Source: Sediminibacterium sp. UBA657 (GTDB lineage: Bacteria; Bacteroidota; Bacteroidia; Chitinophagales; Chitinophagaceae). Taken from it: a stretch of DNA of 64,000 bases. The notes under the pieces are model-generated. The model was given only the letters and a program-made list of their open reading frames with translations. It was not told where the DNA came from and did no database searches. The position numbers and the translations under genes are program-made. The stretch covers positions 136,277 to 200,276 of the forward strand of contig DBOB01000031.1 of assembly GCA_002299885.1 (NCBI GenBank), given 5' to 3'. Of this stretch, positions 45,754 through 55,561 are shown piece by piece; within the stretch, counting starts at the first letter, position 1, and every line of letters starts with the position of its first letter.

Positions 45754-45783
45754 TAAAGGTATTGAATTTTTACTTCAGTTCAA
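45754..45783 (-). promoter_or_regulatory. Possible promoter of the CDGSH gene
   Basis: On the minus strand, TTG (45783-45781), a 19-nt spacer and TACCTTTA (45761-45754) resemble the consensus, with the last base A instead of G. It lies in the 3' end of the upstream phosphodiesterase gene. Confidence 0.4.
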
Positions 45784-46747
45784 TCAGGCTTGCCTGTGAT
45801 GGATAGAAAATGTTTAAGCCAATTTGATTTGCCTTTTGAATTTCGGATTTGATTTTTATTTCGCAACCATCACAAGGTTTGATATGTGTTACATACAATG
45901 GCGTATTATTTAATTGGCCGTTTGAAAGTTGATTTAGTTTGCCCATTTCCTCCATCAACAGATTCGGTGTAAGGTGTCCAAACAAAGCTTTTTCAGGAAT
46001 ACTATTGTCAAAAGACACTTCTATGAAAATGCCTTTAAGCTGCTCATTCATTACCAAGGGCGCAACAGTTTTCCATAATGCAGCAAGTTGTTCGCTTTGT
46101 TCAACTTTATCTGCGCCCGTATCACCAAGGTATAATAAGTAGCTATTTTGATTACGGACTAAAAAAGCAGTGCTCTCGTATGGCTTGACATGACTCAATA
46201 CAAAAGGAGTGACAAATAAGCCTGTATTCTCAATAGCAATTTCTTTAGTGGGTGCTAAGGTTTGATAAGTATATTTTTTTAAGATGGGTGCTTCACCTTC
46301 ATTACCGAAATTGGCCCAAGCAGACCAAGTAAAATAGTTTTTCTTAAATACATCTAAGACAGAAGCTAGTCCATATAAATTTTTTGCATTGTCATTGGGG
46401 GAATTCATGATCAATCCTGCTGTATGGTCTAAGTGTGCATGAGAAATAAAATACCCATTGATCTGTTCTTGTTGAATCGTACTTGGATTAGTTGATTTAA
46501 AAAGCTTTTTTGCTGCAGCAAGCTCAAGGCCTTTATAAATAGTACCTGCGTCTAAACAAATAAATTGGTCACTTCCTCTTGCAGCAACTAGGTAGGCCGA
46601 TAGATTTGACTCATCTAAGCCGCCCTTTACACCAAGTGGGATGACCTTAAAGCCATTGGTTGAATTGAATGAAATATTAGTTTGCCCAACAACATCTGCG
46701 GCAGTTATCAATAAAATGGAAAATAGTAGGACTAATTTTGATTTCAA
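45770..46747 (-). CDS. Secreted class II 3',5'-cyclic-nucleotide phosphodiesterase
   Basis: A 325-residue metallo-beta-lactamase-fold phosphodiesterase of the PDEase II family (CpdP/PDE1 group). The metal-binding signature is SHAHLDHTAG, and YVTHIKP near the C-terminus supplies another conserved His. A signal peptide is present (KSKLVLLFSILLITAADVVGQ). The only start giving it is TTG at 46747; no in-frame ATG exists before residue 100 and a stop lies just upstream. It would hydrolyse cAMP or cGMP outside the cytoplasm. Confidence 0.85.
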   Translation of the reverse strand: MKSKLVLLFSILLITAADVVGQTNISFNSTNGFKVIPLGVKGGLDESNLSAYLVAARGSDQFICLDAGTIYKGLELAAAKKLFKSTNPSTIQQEQINGYFISHAHLDHTAGLIMNSPNDNAKNLYGLASVLDVFKKNYFTWSAWANFGNEGEAPILKKYTYQTLAPTKEIAIENTGLFVTPFVLSHVKPYESTAFLVRNQNSYLLYLGDTGADKVEQSEQLAALWKTVAPLVMNEQLKGIFIEVSFDNSIPEKALFGHLTPNLLMEEMGKLNQLSNGQLNNTPLYVTHIKPCDGCEIKIKSEIQKANQIGLNIFYPSQASLIELK

Positions 46748-46875
46748 ATTTTGATTTTGTTAAAAATATTAAATTTTTCGTTCCTTTTGCGTAATTGGGA
46801 ACATATTCAAATGATCAATTACACTTTTTAAAAATTGTAGAAGATATTTTTGAGTCAAATCAAATAAATAGTACT

Positions 46876-47358
46876 ATGAAAAAAATGTTTATATGCTTAA
46901 TGGCATTATGCACATTGACAGCTACTGCGGTATCTGCACAAAAAATGGATCAGGCTGCAAAAAACATCAAGTTTTACGGTCAAGTTTGGGATGTAGTAGT
47001 CAATGAGGGAAGAGTGAACGCTTTAGACACTGCCTTCGCTGATAATGTAATATTACACACAAAACCTGCAGTTACAGGTAAGGCAAATGCGATTGCTTAT
47101 TATGCAAATTATGTGACTGGGTTTACTAACAGACAATTTATCGTAAGAGAATCTCTTGCTCAAGGTAATAAAGTAGTAAAATACTGGAATTTTAAAGGCA
47201 AGCATACAGGTACTTTCTTTGGTATTCCTGCAACCAATAAGGATGTGGATGTAGAAGGCTGTACTATTGCAACTATTGTAAATGGTAAAATCACAGAAGA
47301 GCGTGACTTTATGGACATGCTAGAATTTTTACAACAACTAGGCATCATGCCTCGTTAG
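46876..47358 (+). CDS. Secreted SnoaL-like (NTF2-fold) protein
   Basis: A 160-residue protein. The ATG at 46876 gives a signal peptide (MKKMFICLMALCTLTATAVSAQ); an upstream TTG at 46795 would bury it. The body matches the SnoaL/ester-cyclase type: FADNVILHTKPAVTGK, NFKGKHTGTFFGIPATNK and VNGKITEERDFMD. Enzymatic activity cannot be inferred. Its stop overlaps the stop of the convergent AraC regulator by 4 bp. Confidence 0.82.
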   Translation: MKKMFICLMALCTLTATAVSAQKMDQAAKNIKFYGQVWDVVVNEGRVNALDTAFADNVILHTKPAVTGKANAIAYYANYVTGFTNRQFIVRESLAQGNKVVKYWNFKGKHTGTFFGIPATNKDVDVEGCTIATIVNGKITEERDFMDMLEFLQQLGIMPR

Positions 47359-48551
47359 GCTTCTACAGTCTTAATAGATTTTATAAAAGCGGAAGGGGTT
47401 ACTCCCTTTCGCTCTTTAAAAGCGTCAATGAATTTAGATCTTGATGCAAAACCCGCATTTGTAGCAATCGCCTCTATCGTCAAATTTTTTGCTTCTCCTA
47501 CTTCGATCAACCTACATACATGATCGATTCTTAAATTTTTCCTCCAATCACTAAATGTAATTTCAAGTTCTTTATTAAAATAGTTGGATAAAAAGCGCTC
47601 CGGTATTTTTAAGTCAAAAGACATTTGAGAAAGTGAAAATTCTTTTTGAATGAATGGTAAATCACTTAAATAGGCTTTAATGATTAGTTCTATATCCTGA
47701 ATAGTTGCAGTTTCTTTTTGCTTCTTAGGCAAGTTTGATTTAAGGTCCTCAATGATATTATTTTTCCCTTTTTCAATAGTGTAAGACACATTACCATAAA
47801 GGATCTTAGGAAATAAGAATAAGGAAAGATTTTGCAAGAAAAACCCGCCACCGCAAATTTCAAAATAATATTTCTCTGTGAAAATGGTAGTGGATGGAAT
47901 TCCAAAGATGCTAAATTGAACACCATATAAGGTGCTCATATGCCCAATACTATTAACAGCAATTATAATTTGCATCAAACATAATAAATAGATCCACCTG
48001 CTAATAACCGAATGATTGGAGTAGCGACTATTATTTTCTTGAATCATTTTTTTACTACGCGCATAGAAAAATCCAATCGAGAAAACAGCGTAGCATAAAA
48101 GATGAATAGACCTTGAATAAAGGATAAATTCAAATGAAACAAAATTGAAATCAAGGGCATAATTCTCGGTCACATTGACTATTTCATGAGCAATTTGCGC
48201 TTTCTGATCAAAAGGGAGAGTGGTAAATGGCAGGCAATTGATTATAATAAAAACGGCAGGAAGTAAATGCAACCAATCCCATTTTTCAAGTTTATTATTG
48301 TCTGATAAAGTCGTTTTCACATAAAAAAACAACAAAGGGCCTAGTAGATAAGATAAGGGTAGCCAATGCACAAAGCTCACCCCTTCCCAAAATAGGTCCT
48401 TGGTAAAATGAAGGCCGTAATACACCATCACCACCAGGTTACAACACAAGAAAAAGAGTGCTAAGAATATATTCGATCTATTTAAAGAACTTAAATAGTA
48501 CAAAAGGATAAAGGAAGTAAAAATCCCAAATAAGGGAAATAGGATAGCCAT
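47355..48551 (-). CDS. AraC-family regulator with membrane N-terminal domain
   Basis: A 398-residue protein. Residues about 1-235 hold roughly seven membrane helices, and about 300-395 form the two AraC helix-turn-helix units (FSLSQMSFDLKIPERFLSNYF, and LTIEAIATNAGFASRSKFI). Membrane-embedded AraC regulators are frequent in Bacteroidota and are thought to sense a lipophilic or membrane signal. Targets are unknown. Confidence 0.87.
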   Translation of the reverse strand: MAILFPLFGIFTSFILLYYLSSLNRSNIFLALFFLCCNLVVMVYYGLHFTKDLFWEGVSFVHWLPLSYLLGPLLFFYVKTTLSDNNKLEKWDWLHLLPAVFIIINCLPFTTLPFDQKAQIAHEIVNVTENYALDFNFVSFEFILYSRSIHLLCYAVFSIGFFYARSKKMIQENNSRYSNHSVISRWIYLLCLMQIIIAVNSIGHMSTLYGVQFSIFGIPSTTIFTEKYYFEICGGGFFLQNLSLFLFPKILYGNVSYTIEKGKNNIIEDLKSNLPKKQKETATIQDIELIIKAYLSDLPFIQKEFSLSQMSFDLKIPERFLSNYFNKELEITFSDWRKNLRIDHVCRLIEVGEAKNLTIEAIATNAGFASRSKFIDAFKERKGVTPSAFIKSIKTVEA

Positions 48552-48648
48552 AAATGGGTGATTACTAAGTTAATAGAGTCCAATTTAAGCAAATTTGTTC
48601 CAAAATAGCAAAAAGGAACAATCAGGAATTCCGCCTTACCCATAAAAA

Positions 48649-48672
48649 AAGCCCCGGCAATTTGCCAGGGCT
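48649..48672 (-). terminator. Intrinsic terminator
   Basis: On the minus strand a stem of AGCCC and GGCAA with their complements (one mismatch, one extra base) is followed by T7. It ends the lipoprotein gene at 48701. Confidence 0.8.
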
Positions 48673-48700
48673 ATGTATTTTTCAAACTTAAACCTAAGAA

Positions 48701-49492
48701 TTACTTGCTTATACGCTTGTAAGTTTTGATACTAGTCACTTTATTTACTGTATCAGAGATTGTTTGAGTGAATTCATCTGGGCCATTGAATGTCACAGGG
48801 ATATTGTATTTGCCTACCCATTTTCTATTGCTAGAAAAAGTTAAATCTTCGGTCAATGTACCGTTGCTTAAGGTAAAGCCACCCTTGCCAATGTGGTTAG
48901 CCATCACATTAGTAGTTGTATCAGTTACTGCTCTTGCAGCCCACATAAAATGTCCGGCATGATACACTTTATATTCGTTGTAAGTATTGACAACTGAATC
49001 TTGACCAGTTACATTGATACTTTTTGTTTGGTGCCATACACCATCTAAATCAGATGTGCCTGCGCTTTCTAATTTAGTATAATCTTCAGAACTACTCCAT
49101 TTTTTACCATTGATCACGAGTGCATCAATCTTCTGATTATAACCTTTTTCGTTCTTTGTGATTGCTAACTTAACAGTAGCTGCAGTATCTAAAGTAGTTG
49201 TATTGAAAATATTCACCTCTTCCATGTTATTAGCATCTTTCTGAGTGTAAGATCCAACACCAAAAGATACAGCACTATCCTTATTTTCTACAATATAAAA
49301 ATAAGATTCAGCAGTGTAGATTTTAAATTGGGTAGTGCCATCTGTAGCCGATGACTCATTGTCTTTACCATCGTAATTCCAATTTACCTTGTCTAAAGAA
49401 TAAACACCAGCATGAGATGTCGGTGCTTCCGGTTGGGTGCAACTAGCTAAAATAGCAGCCATTGCAAATCCTACAATCGTTGTTTTTTTCAT
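48701..49492 (-). CDS. Lipoprotein with two tandem lipocalin-like domains
   Basis: A 263-residue lipoprotein (lipidated Cys18 in AAILASC). The protein is two related halves: about residues 28-140 (starting GVYSLDKVNWNY) and about 150-260 (starting GVWHQTKSINV). Each begins GV[YW], carries a Tyr/Phe strand followed by a sheet-rich stretch, and ends with a YTK/TYKR strand. The repeats resemble small DUF4488-like beta-barrels. No function is known. Monocistronic. Confidence 0.65.
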   Translation of the reverse strand: MKKTTIVGFAMAAILASCTQPEAPTSHAGVYSLDKVNWNYDGKDNESSATDGTTQFKIYTAESYFYIVENKDSAVSFGVGSYTQKDANNMEEVNIFNTTTLDTAATVKLAITKNEKGYNQKIDALVINGKKWSSSEDYTKLESAGTSDLDGVWHQTKSINVTGQDSVVNTYNEYKVYHAGHFMWAARAVTDTTTNVMANHIGKGGFTLSNGTLTEDLTFSSNRKWVGKYNIPVTFNGPDEFTQTISDTVNKVTSIKTYKRISK

Positions 49493-49665
49493 TGTTATGT
49501 TTTTAAGTATTAGATATGTAAATATAAATACATATTTTATTCAATAGCGGAAATGTGTTGTTAAAATGTTCCAATATAGATTTAAGGAACAAATTTTGCT
49601 CAGGCTCAGTTGCATTTTCCTATTTGGACGATTATATTACAGTTCAATTTAAAATTTTAATTACT

Positions 49666-50184
49666 ATGAAAAAGTTCATTTTATCATGTCTTGTGGTAAG
49701 TACCATCATTGCGTGTTCTCCAAAAACAGAAACAGCAAGCACATTCGCTGCTCCTGCAGATTTAACAAGTTATAATCTTGACAGTTCTGCCAATATTGAT
49801 TTGGTAAAAAAGATGATTACTGCTTTTGAAGCTGGAGATTCAGTGACTTATAGATCATGTTATGCAGATTCTGCTAAATTCCATGACAACGGGAATGACA
49901 TGACTTTAGATCAAAATGTAGGCAATTTTAGTATGTTTAAAGGGAATGGCTTGACTTTTAAAGTGGTACAAGTAGATCCAATTTGGGAGATTGTGAATAA
50001 AGAAGCTGACAAAAAAGGCGTTACAAATTATGTCATGTCTTTTCAAACTATGGTCTTTAAAAAAGGCGAGAAAGAAGTGAAATTGATTATGAGTGTAGTG
50101 AATGGCATGAAAGATGGTAAAATTGTAGAAGAGTGGGGATTATATGATACAAAACCATTGATGGATTTAATTGCACAAAAATAG
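49666..50184 (+). CDS. NTF2/SnoaL-like lipoprotein
   Basis: A 172-residue lipoprotein (Cys17 in STIIAC). The ATG at 49666 is chosen because it opens the lipoprotein signal; an earlier in-frame TTG at 49555 would not. The body shows an NTF2-like pattern (LVKKMITAFEAGDSVTYRSCYADSAKFHD, and a terminal VNGMKDGKIVEEWGLYD). Divergent from the two-domain lipoprotein. Ends at a clean terminator. Confidence 0.78.
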   Translation: MKKFILSCLVVSTIIACSPKTETASTFAAPADLTSYNLDSSANIDLVKKMITAFEAGDSVTYRSCYADSAKFHDNGNDMTLDQNVGNFSMFKGNGLTFKVVQVDPIWEIVNKEADKKGVTNYVMSFQTMVFKKGEKEVKLIMSVVNGMKDGKIVEEWGLYDTKPLMDLIAQK

Positions 50185-50224
50185 AATTATTATATATCGC
50201 ATTACTATGCATTAGTTAGTACAG

Positions 50225-50252
50225 AAAGAGCCCGTCATTGACGGGCTCTTTT
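50225..50252 (+). terminator. Intrinsic terminator
   Basis: A 12-bp stem (AAAGAGCCCGTC with its complement, loop ATT) ends in TTTT, closing the NTF2-like lipoprotein gene. Confidence 0.85.
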
Positions 50253-50388
50253 GGCTTAAATTATGGTGTATTGTTAAGCCATTAAACCCGATATCTATTT
50301 TATTGTCTAATATCTTATCAAAAAGTATGATTTTGGTGCATAAATTGATTATTTTCAAAAGCGCTTTTTGTGCAATGCGCATTTTAAT

Positions 50389-53300
50389 ATGTCAATTATT
50401 CGTAATTTAATTTTTACCTTTTTTGTTGGTGTTTTTTGCACAGCAAATGTGTATGCACAGGATTTTTCTAATAAGGGTAAAGAGTTTTGGGTGGTGTTTC
50501 CACCGCATCAACCTTCAGGCACAACGAGTTTAGCTGATTTATCTTTGTATATCAGTTCTGATAAAAATACGAGTGGGCATATTGTGATTAATGGAGATTC
50601 AATCTCATTTAATATTATTGCTTTTACACCTCAGGAATTTATACTACCAAGAGCAACAACTTATGTAAGTGGTGCCGAGTCTGCTATAGATGACCCAACA
50701 TCAATTCAAAAAACAGTTTCAAATAAAGGCATTAAAGTGATTGTGACCGAAGGTAAGCCTGGTGTTGTGGTATACGCGCATATGTATGCTAGTGCTCGTT
50801 CTGCAGCTTCTATTATTTTACCCACTTCTGTACTTGAAAAAAAGTACCAAGTTATTTCATACACCCAATCCCAACCAACTAACACACTTGCTAACGAGTT
50901 TAGAAGGTCTCAATTTAGTGTGGTCGCAGTAGAGGATAATACTGTGATTCGAATTCAATTAAGAAAAAGTGGACAAATTTCTGGTTCACCTTATGATGTA
51001 GCATTGCCTAAAGCAGGAACCATTTATTCCTTTCAAGATCCGTTAGACCTAACTGGAACCTCCATTGAATCCGTCTCGACGGATGGAACTATTTGTAAAA
51101 AAATTGCCGTATTTAGCGGAAGTAGTAGTCTTTCAATAGGCGCTACCGGATCGGTTGATCCATTGTATCAGCAATGCTATCCTGTTAATTCTTGGGGCTT
51201 AAATTATTTTATTACACCTTATCAAGGGAAAAATAAATTCAATATCCGTGTTTTAGCGAAAGAAGATGGGACGAAAGTAATGATCAATGGACAAGAGGTT
51301 TTACTAAGTGCCAATGAATTTAGAGAGTTTAATTACACCAATCAAGCCGCTTTTGCAATCAATTCAAATAAGCCAATTGCAGTAGCACAGTATTCATTGA
51401 CACAATCTGCAGATATTGGTGTGGGTGATCCAGATATGGTGATTTTAAATCCGGTAGAACAAAATATCAATGACGTTACTGTTTTTTTAACGCCTAAATT
51501 TTTGATTACAGATCAAAATATTAATGTTGTAATAAAAAACGAGGGTATTCCTAGTTTTAAAATAAATGGCCAAAAACCTACCGGTACATTTGTAAAAATA
51601 GCCAACACCAACTACTCTTATTTGCAAGAGAAATTCACTATTGGCAATACGCCATTTTTAAGCATCAGATTGACTTCTGATAGTGGATTCAATGCCTTTT
51701 GTTATGGTTTTGGGAATGTTGAATCTTATAGCTACAGTGCTGGAACCAATGTCAAAGATTTATTTCAAAAACTTTTAATCAAAAATAAATTTACTTCAGT
51801 AGATGCCAATGCGGTCACATGTAAAGGGGCTCCATTCATTGCATCTATCACACTGCCATACAAGCCGAATATATTAAAATGGAAAATACCTTCTTACACA
51901 CAAGTAGACGATCCATCTCCAAAACCAATTGATTCAATTTTAGTAAGTGGTAAAATGATCTACACTTACAAATTAAATACAGAATTAATTTATCAAACTG
52001 CAGGCACTTATACCATAGAGGTGATTGTGAATAATCCATTAGGTGATGCTGGATGTAGTGGCGAGCAAGAATTAAGTTTTGACTTAGAAGTGTTAGAGCC
52101 GCCTAAAGCACTCAATAAAATTATTACAAGCAATTGTGTTGCTGATTCTGTGAATTTTATAGATGCTAGTATCGTTAATGCAAATGATAAAAAAATAACT
52201 AATTATAAATGGGATTTAGGGGATAATATTTTTAAAGACTTTGTATCCAATTTTAAATTTAAATATGATACAGCAGGTAAGTATAATGTGCGTTATTTTT
52301 TAATTACAGAAATTGGTTGCATTAGTGATACGCTTGCTACAACCATTCAGTTAGATGAAGTGCCTACTGTTAAATTTGATTTCTCATCTATCACCTGTCA
52401 AAATAAAGAGATTTTATTTACAGATGCCTCAACGGTTAAAGGCAGTACTATTATTGATAAATGGGTTTGGAATTTTGGAGACAGTTCTCCTATCGACACC
52501 CTTCTTACAAATGCTGTTGTGAAGCATAGTTATGTGGATGCCAAAAAGTATACTGTTAAACTGTCTACTATCACAAAAAATGGATGCCTGAATACATTAG
52601 AAAAAGAAATTACAAGTCATCCTAATCCAGTCATTGGATTTATTATGCCTGAGATTTGCTTAGAGGATTCGTTTGCAAAATTTATTGATACAACAAGCAT
52701 TGCGGATAATTCAAAAGGTTTTAAATATAAATGGAATTTTGGGGACAATGCAAATACGTTATTCCCCAATACGGATTCCATAGCCAATCCAAAGCATCGT
52801 TATTTACAACCAGGTGATTACAATGTATCCCTCGAGGTCAAAAGTTTAGCCGGATGTATTAGCGCCGATACGAGTGTATTCACGGTGAACGGGTCCAGAC
52901 CTAGATCTACTTTTTTAGTTCAAAATGATACTGCTTTATGTAGTAATAAGGACGTCATTATTGTCAATAATTCTGAGGCGGATATTGGGACAGTAGGTAA
53001 ATTAATTATCTACTGGGATTATGATAGAGATCAATCAGACACAACTGTAGATGAAAATCCTACAAAAGGGAAAAGCTATAAACATAGTTATACAAAGTAT
53101 AGCTTTCCAAATAAAACAAATTTTAAGATAAAACTAGTAGCATATACTGGGAGTACTTGTTTAGATGATACTGCTCAAAGTATTTCAATTGTACCTCCGC
53201 CAAGCAATGTAACTCCTATACTCTCAAAAAATTATGTTTGTAAACTTGATACCCTCCAATTTAACACAGATATTACAGGAGGCCTCCCTCCATTTAATCA

Positions 53301-54465
53301 TGTATGGTCCGTTGACAAGACGAGTGCTGCTAATTTTTCAGATAATATCTTGAACGGTCTTTCGCCAGATAATATCAACATCTCTTTAAAACTAATAGAT
53401 CCTAAAAAATGCGAATACCTCTATAATAATTTTCAAAATTTGAATGTTCGTGATATTCCAACAGCGATTTTGAAAGCAAAGGATACGGTCATTTGCAACG
53501 GGGATCCAATTACTTTATTGGGTGCTGGTGGAAGCACCTACAATTGGATATTAAATGACATCACAAAATTTCCAACCAATTCTATCGATACCTTTTCGAC
53601 AGCACAAAACGGAACTTATACGCTTATTGTAAATGATGGTTTTTGTAATTCAGTAAAATCTGATGCCGTTTTCATTAAGGAATTAAATATCCCAGTGTAT
53701 ACTTTAAATTATAATCCATACAGTTGTATTCAAGGCAAGCTCGTCATTAATACAAATGCAAATGATCAAAAAAATGTATACATCAATTGGGACTTTGGAG
53801 ATGGAAAAACATTTAATCAAGCGCAGCCTATTTTTCATAGTTATGATAAAATTGGAACCTACCAAATTAAGTTATCAGTAAAGAATGATTATTGTCCAAA
53901 ATATGAATATCAATTAAATGGTGATTCAGTCAAAGTAGTAGCACCATTACCACCATCTAAATTCACCCTATTTGTGCTTGCAGATCAGGATACTGTATTG
54001 TCTCCTAAAAAAATAGATTCAGGTTATATTCAATATAAGTGGGCGCCCTCATTTAATCTTTCCAATCCTTTGATTCCAAATCCATTATTCAGAGCGAATA
54101 GATCGATTGAATATGTTTTAAATAGAGTAGACCCGGTAAGTGGATGCTTTATCAATGATATTTATTATATAGATGTTTCAACTGCTATCGTAGTTACTAT
54201 TCCTAAGGCATTTACACCTAATAGAGACAATCTTAATGACGTTTTAAAAATTGAATATGGTGCTGGGCTCAAAACCTTTAATTTCTTAAGAATATTCAAT
54301 CGATTTGGGAAAATTGTATTTCAAACAAATAGAGTAACGGATAGTTGGGATGGCAGGTTCAACGGCCTAGATCAAGAAATGGATGCCTATACTTATGTAA
54401 TTGATTATGTTACTTATAAAGACGAGCACATTACAAAAACAGGTTCTTTTATTTTATTAAGGTAA
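50389..54465 (+). CDS. PKD-repeat surface adhesin with type B sorting domain
   Basis: A 1358-residue secreted protein; the ATG at 50389 gives a signal peptide (IRNLIFTFFVGVFCTANVYA). The first part, about residues 25-440, resembles the IgGFc-binding-like N-terminal domain (NKGKEFWVVFPPHQPSG). PKD-like repeats follow at about 590-650, 670-745, 765-830 and 1115-1175, marked by W[DN]FGD-type phrases. The C-terminus (about 1267-1358, AFTPNRDNLNDV) is the gliding-associated type B sorting domain. It would be secreted by type IX and kept at the surface with the PorP/SprF partner. Its stop directly precedes that gene's start. Confidence 0.9.
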   Translation: MSIIRNLIFTFFVGVFCTANVYAQDFSNKGKEFWVVFPPHQPSGTTSLADLSLYISSDKNTSGHIVINGDSISFNIIAFTPQEFILPRATTYVSGAESAIDDPTSIQKTVSNKGIKVIVTEGKPGVVVYAHMYASARSAASIILPTSVLEKKYQVISYTQSQPTNTLANEFRRSQFSVVAVEDNTVIRIQLRKSGQISGSPYDVALPKAGTIYSFQDPLDLTGTSIESVSTDGTICKKIAVFSGSSSLSIGATGSVDPLYQQCYPVNSWGLNYFITPYQGKNKFNIRVLAKEDGTKVMINGQEVLLSANEFREFNYTNQAAFAINSNKPIAVAQYSLTQSADIGVGDPDMVILNPVEQNINDVTVFLTPKFLITDQNINVVIKNEGIPSFKINGQKPTGTFVKIANTNYSYLQEKFTIGNTPFLSIRLTSDSGFNAFCYGFGNVESYSYSAGTNVKDLFQKLLIKNKFTSVDANAVTCKGAPFIASITLPYKPNILKWKIPSYTQVDDPSPKPIDSILVSGKMIYTYKLNTELIYQTAGTYTIEVIVNNPLGDAGCSGEQELSFDLEVLEPPKALNKIITSNCVADSVNFIDASIVNANDKKITNYKWDLGDNIFKDFVSNFKFKYDTAGKYNVRYFLITEIGCISDTLATTIQLDEVPTVKFDFSSITCQNKEILFTDASTVKGSTIIDKWVWNFGDSSPIDTLLTNAVVKHSYVDAKKYTVKLSTITKNGCLNTLEKEITSHPNPVIGFIMPEICLEDSFAKFIDTTSIADNSKGFKYKWNFGDNANTLFPNTDSIANPKHRYLQPGDYNVSLEVKSLAGCISADTSVFTVNGSRPRSTFLVQNDTALCSNKDVIIVNNSEADIGTVGKLIIYWDYDRDQSDTTVDENPTKGKSYKHSYTKYSFPNKTNFKIKLVAYTGSTCLDDTAQSISIVPPPSNVTPILSKNYVCKLDTLQFNTDITGGLPPFNHVWSVDKTSAANFSDNILNGLSPDNINISLKLIDPKKCEYLYNNFQNLNVRDIPTAILKAKDTVICNGDPITLLGAGGSTYNWILNDITKFPTNSIDTFSTAQNGTYTLIVNDGFCNSVKSDAVFIKELNIPVYTLNYNPYSCIQGKLVINTNANDQKNVYINWDFGDGKTFNQAQPIFHSYDKIGTYQIKLSVKNDYCPKYEYQLNGDSVKVVAPLPPSKFTLFVLADQDTVLSPKKIDSGYIQYKWAPSFNLSNPLIPNPLFRANRSIEYVLNRVDPVSGCFINDIYYIDVSTAIVVTIPKAFTPNRDNLNDVLKIEYGAGLKTFNFLRIFNRFGKIVFQTNRVTDSWDGRFNGLDQEMDAYTYVIDYVTYKDEHITKTGSFILLR

Positions 54466-55470
54466 ATGCATAAAATTATACAATTCATATTAGGAGTTTT
54501 TCTTTTGACTTTTGCGCAAGATACTTGTGCGCAAACACCTTATTCATCTCAGAATTTTAATTTAAATAATTTCTTTAATCCAGCTACTTCTGGTTTTGGA
54601 ATCAATAATAAAGTACAAACTTTATTTAGAACACAGTATGAAGGAGTAGGAAGTGCATATAGGACAATTGGAATTGCTGCAGACCTTGCATTACTTAGAA
54701 AAAACAGTTACGATAAAAATAATTTATTCGGGTTTGGTGTACAAGCAGTTTCGGAGCAAGTTTTAGACGGTGTATTACAAACCAATGCTGTTTCACTAAG
54801 TTTAGCCAATCGACTTTTTTTAAATGAATCAAAAACAAGCAGCATTGCGTTAGGTATAAGTTCTACATTAATTACAAGAACAATAGATGCATCCAAACTT
54901 ACTTTCGGAGATCAATTTAATTCTGGAAGATTATTCAATCCAACTAGTTTAGAAGTGATTAATGCTATTCCAAGTAAATTTTCTTCTAATGTAGGATTGT
55001 TATATACCTTATCAAATGAACAAACGTTTTTTCAATTTGGCGGCAGTTTGTTTTACATCAATCGAAGCGCGACTGAACAAGCGCTTGGAAAATTTGAAGA
55101 ATCTTATCAAACTTTAGCACAAATTAATTTTGAAAAAAAGATTTGGGAAAATAATACGATTGCTTTTCATGCAGATTATCAAAATAGATTTGAAAATGAG
55201 TTTTTTTATACCGGCGCAGTTTTTAGTATTCCAATGAATTCTAGAGGAGAAAATTTTGATCGTTTTTATATTGGGTGCTTTTATAGAACAAAAGACGCCA
55301 CTATTCCATATGTTGGTTTAATGTATAATAAATACAAATTTGGATTGAGTTATGATATCTATCAATCCAATATGACCATGTCGACTTTAAGACCTCAAAC
55401 TTTTGAGCTTACCATTTCTACGAATATCAGTAATAGAGTTTCAGATAAATTAGTCAGCTTGTTTAACTAA
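54466..55470 (+). CDS. PorP/SprF-family outer-membrane protein
   Basis: A 334-residue protein with a signal peptide ending near residue 23 (DTCAQ) and the family phrase NFFNPATSGFG followed by a series of amphipathic strands ending NRVSDKLVSLFN. PorP/SprF proteins assist secretion or surface attachment of type B sorting-domain proteins. It starts on the base after the adhesin's stop codon, indicating translational coupling. Strong context, specific client inferred. Confidence 0.9.
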   Translation: MHKIIQFILGVFLLTFAQDTCAQTPYSSQNFNLNNFFNPATSGFGINNKVQTLFRTQYEGVGSAYRTIGIAADLALLRKNSYDKNNLFGFGVQAVSEQVLDGVLQTNAVSLSLANRLFLNESKTSSIALGISSTLITRTIDASKLTFGDQFNSGRLFNPTSLEVINAIPSKFSSNVGLLYTLSNEQTFFQFGGSLFYINRSATEQALGKFEESYQTLAQINFEKKIWENNTIAFHADYQNRFENEFFYTGAVFSIPMNSRGENFDRFYIGCFYRTKDATIPYVGLMYNKYKFGLSYDIYQSNMTMSTLRPQTFELTISTNISNRVSDKLVSLFN

Positions 55471-55510
55471 TCAGTGGCAACGCTTATTTTTAAGTTTTAA
55501 TCACTTTAAA

Positions 55511-55541
55511 TTTGAGGTTTTAGGGGAATCAACTAATTTTA
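55511..55541 (+). promoter_or_regulatory. Promoter of the threonine-degradation genes
   Basis: TTTG (55511-55514), a 19-nt spacer and TAATTTTA (55534-55541) match the consensus except the last base. Transcription would begin around 55546, some 15 nt before the ATG at 55562. Confidence 0.6.
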
Positions 55542-55561
55542 CTGGTACAAACATTCCTTCA

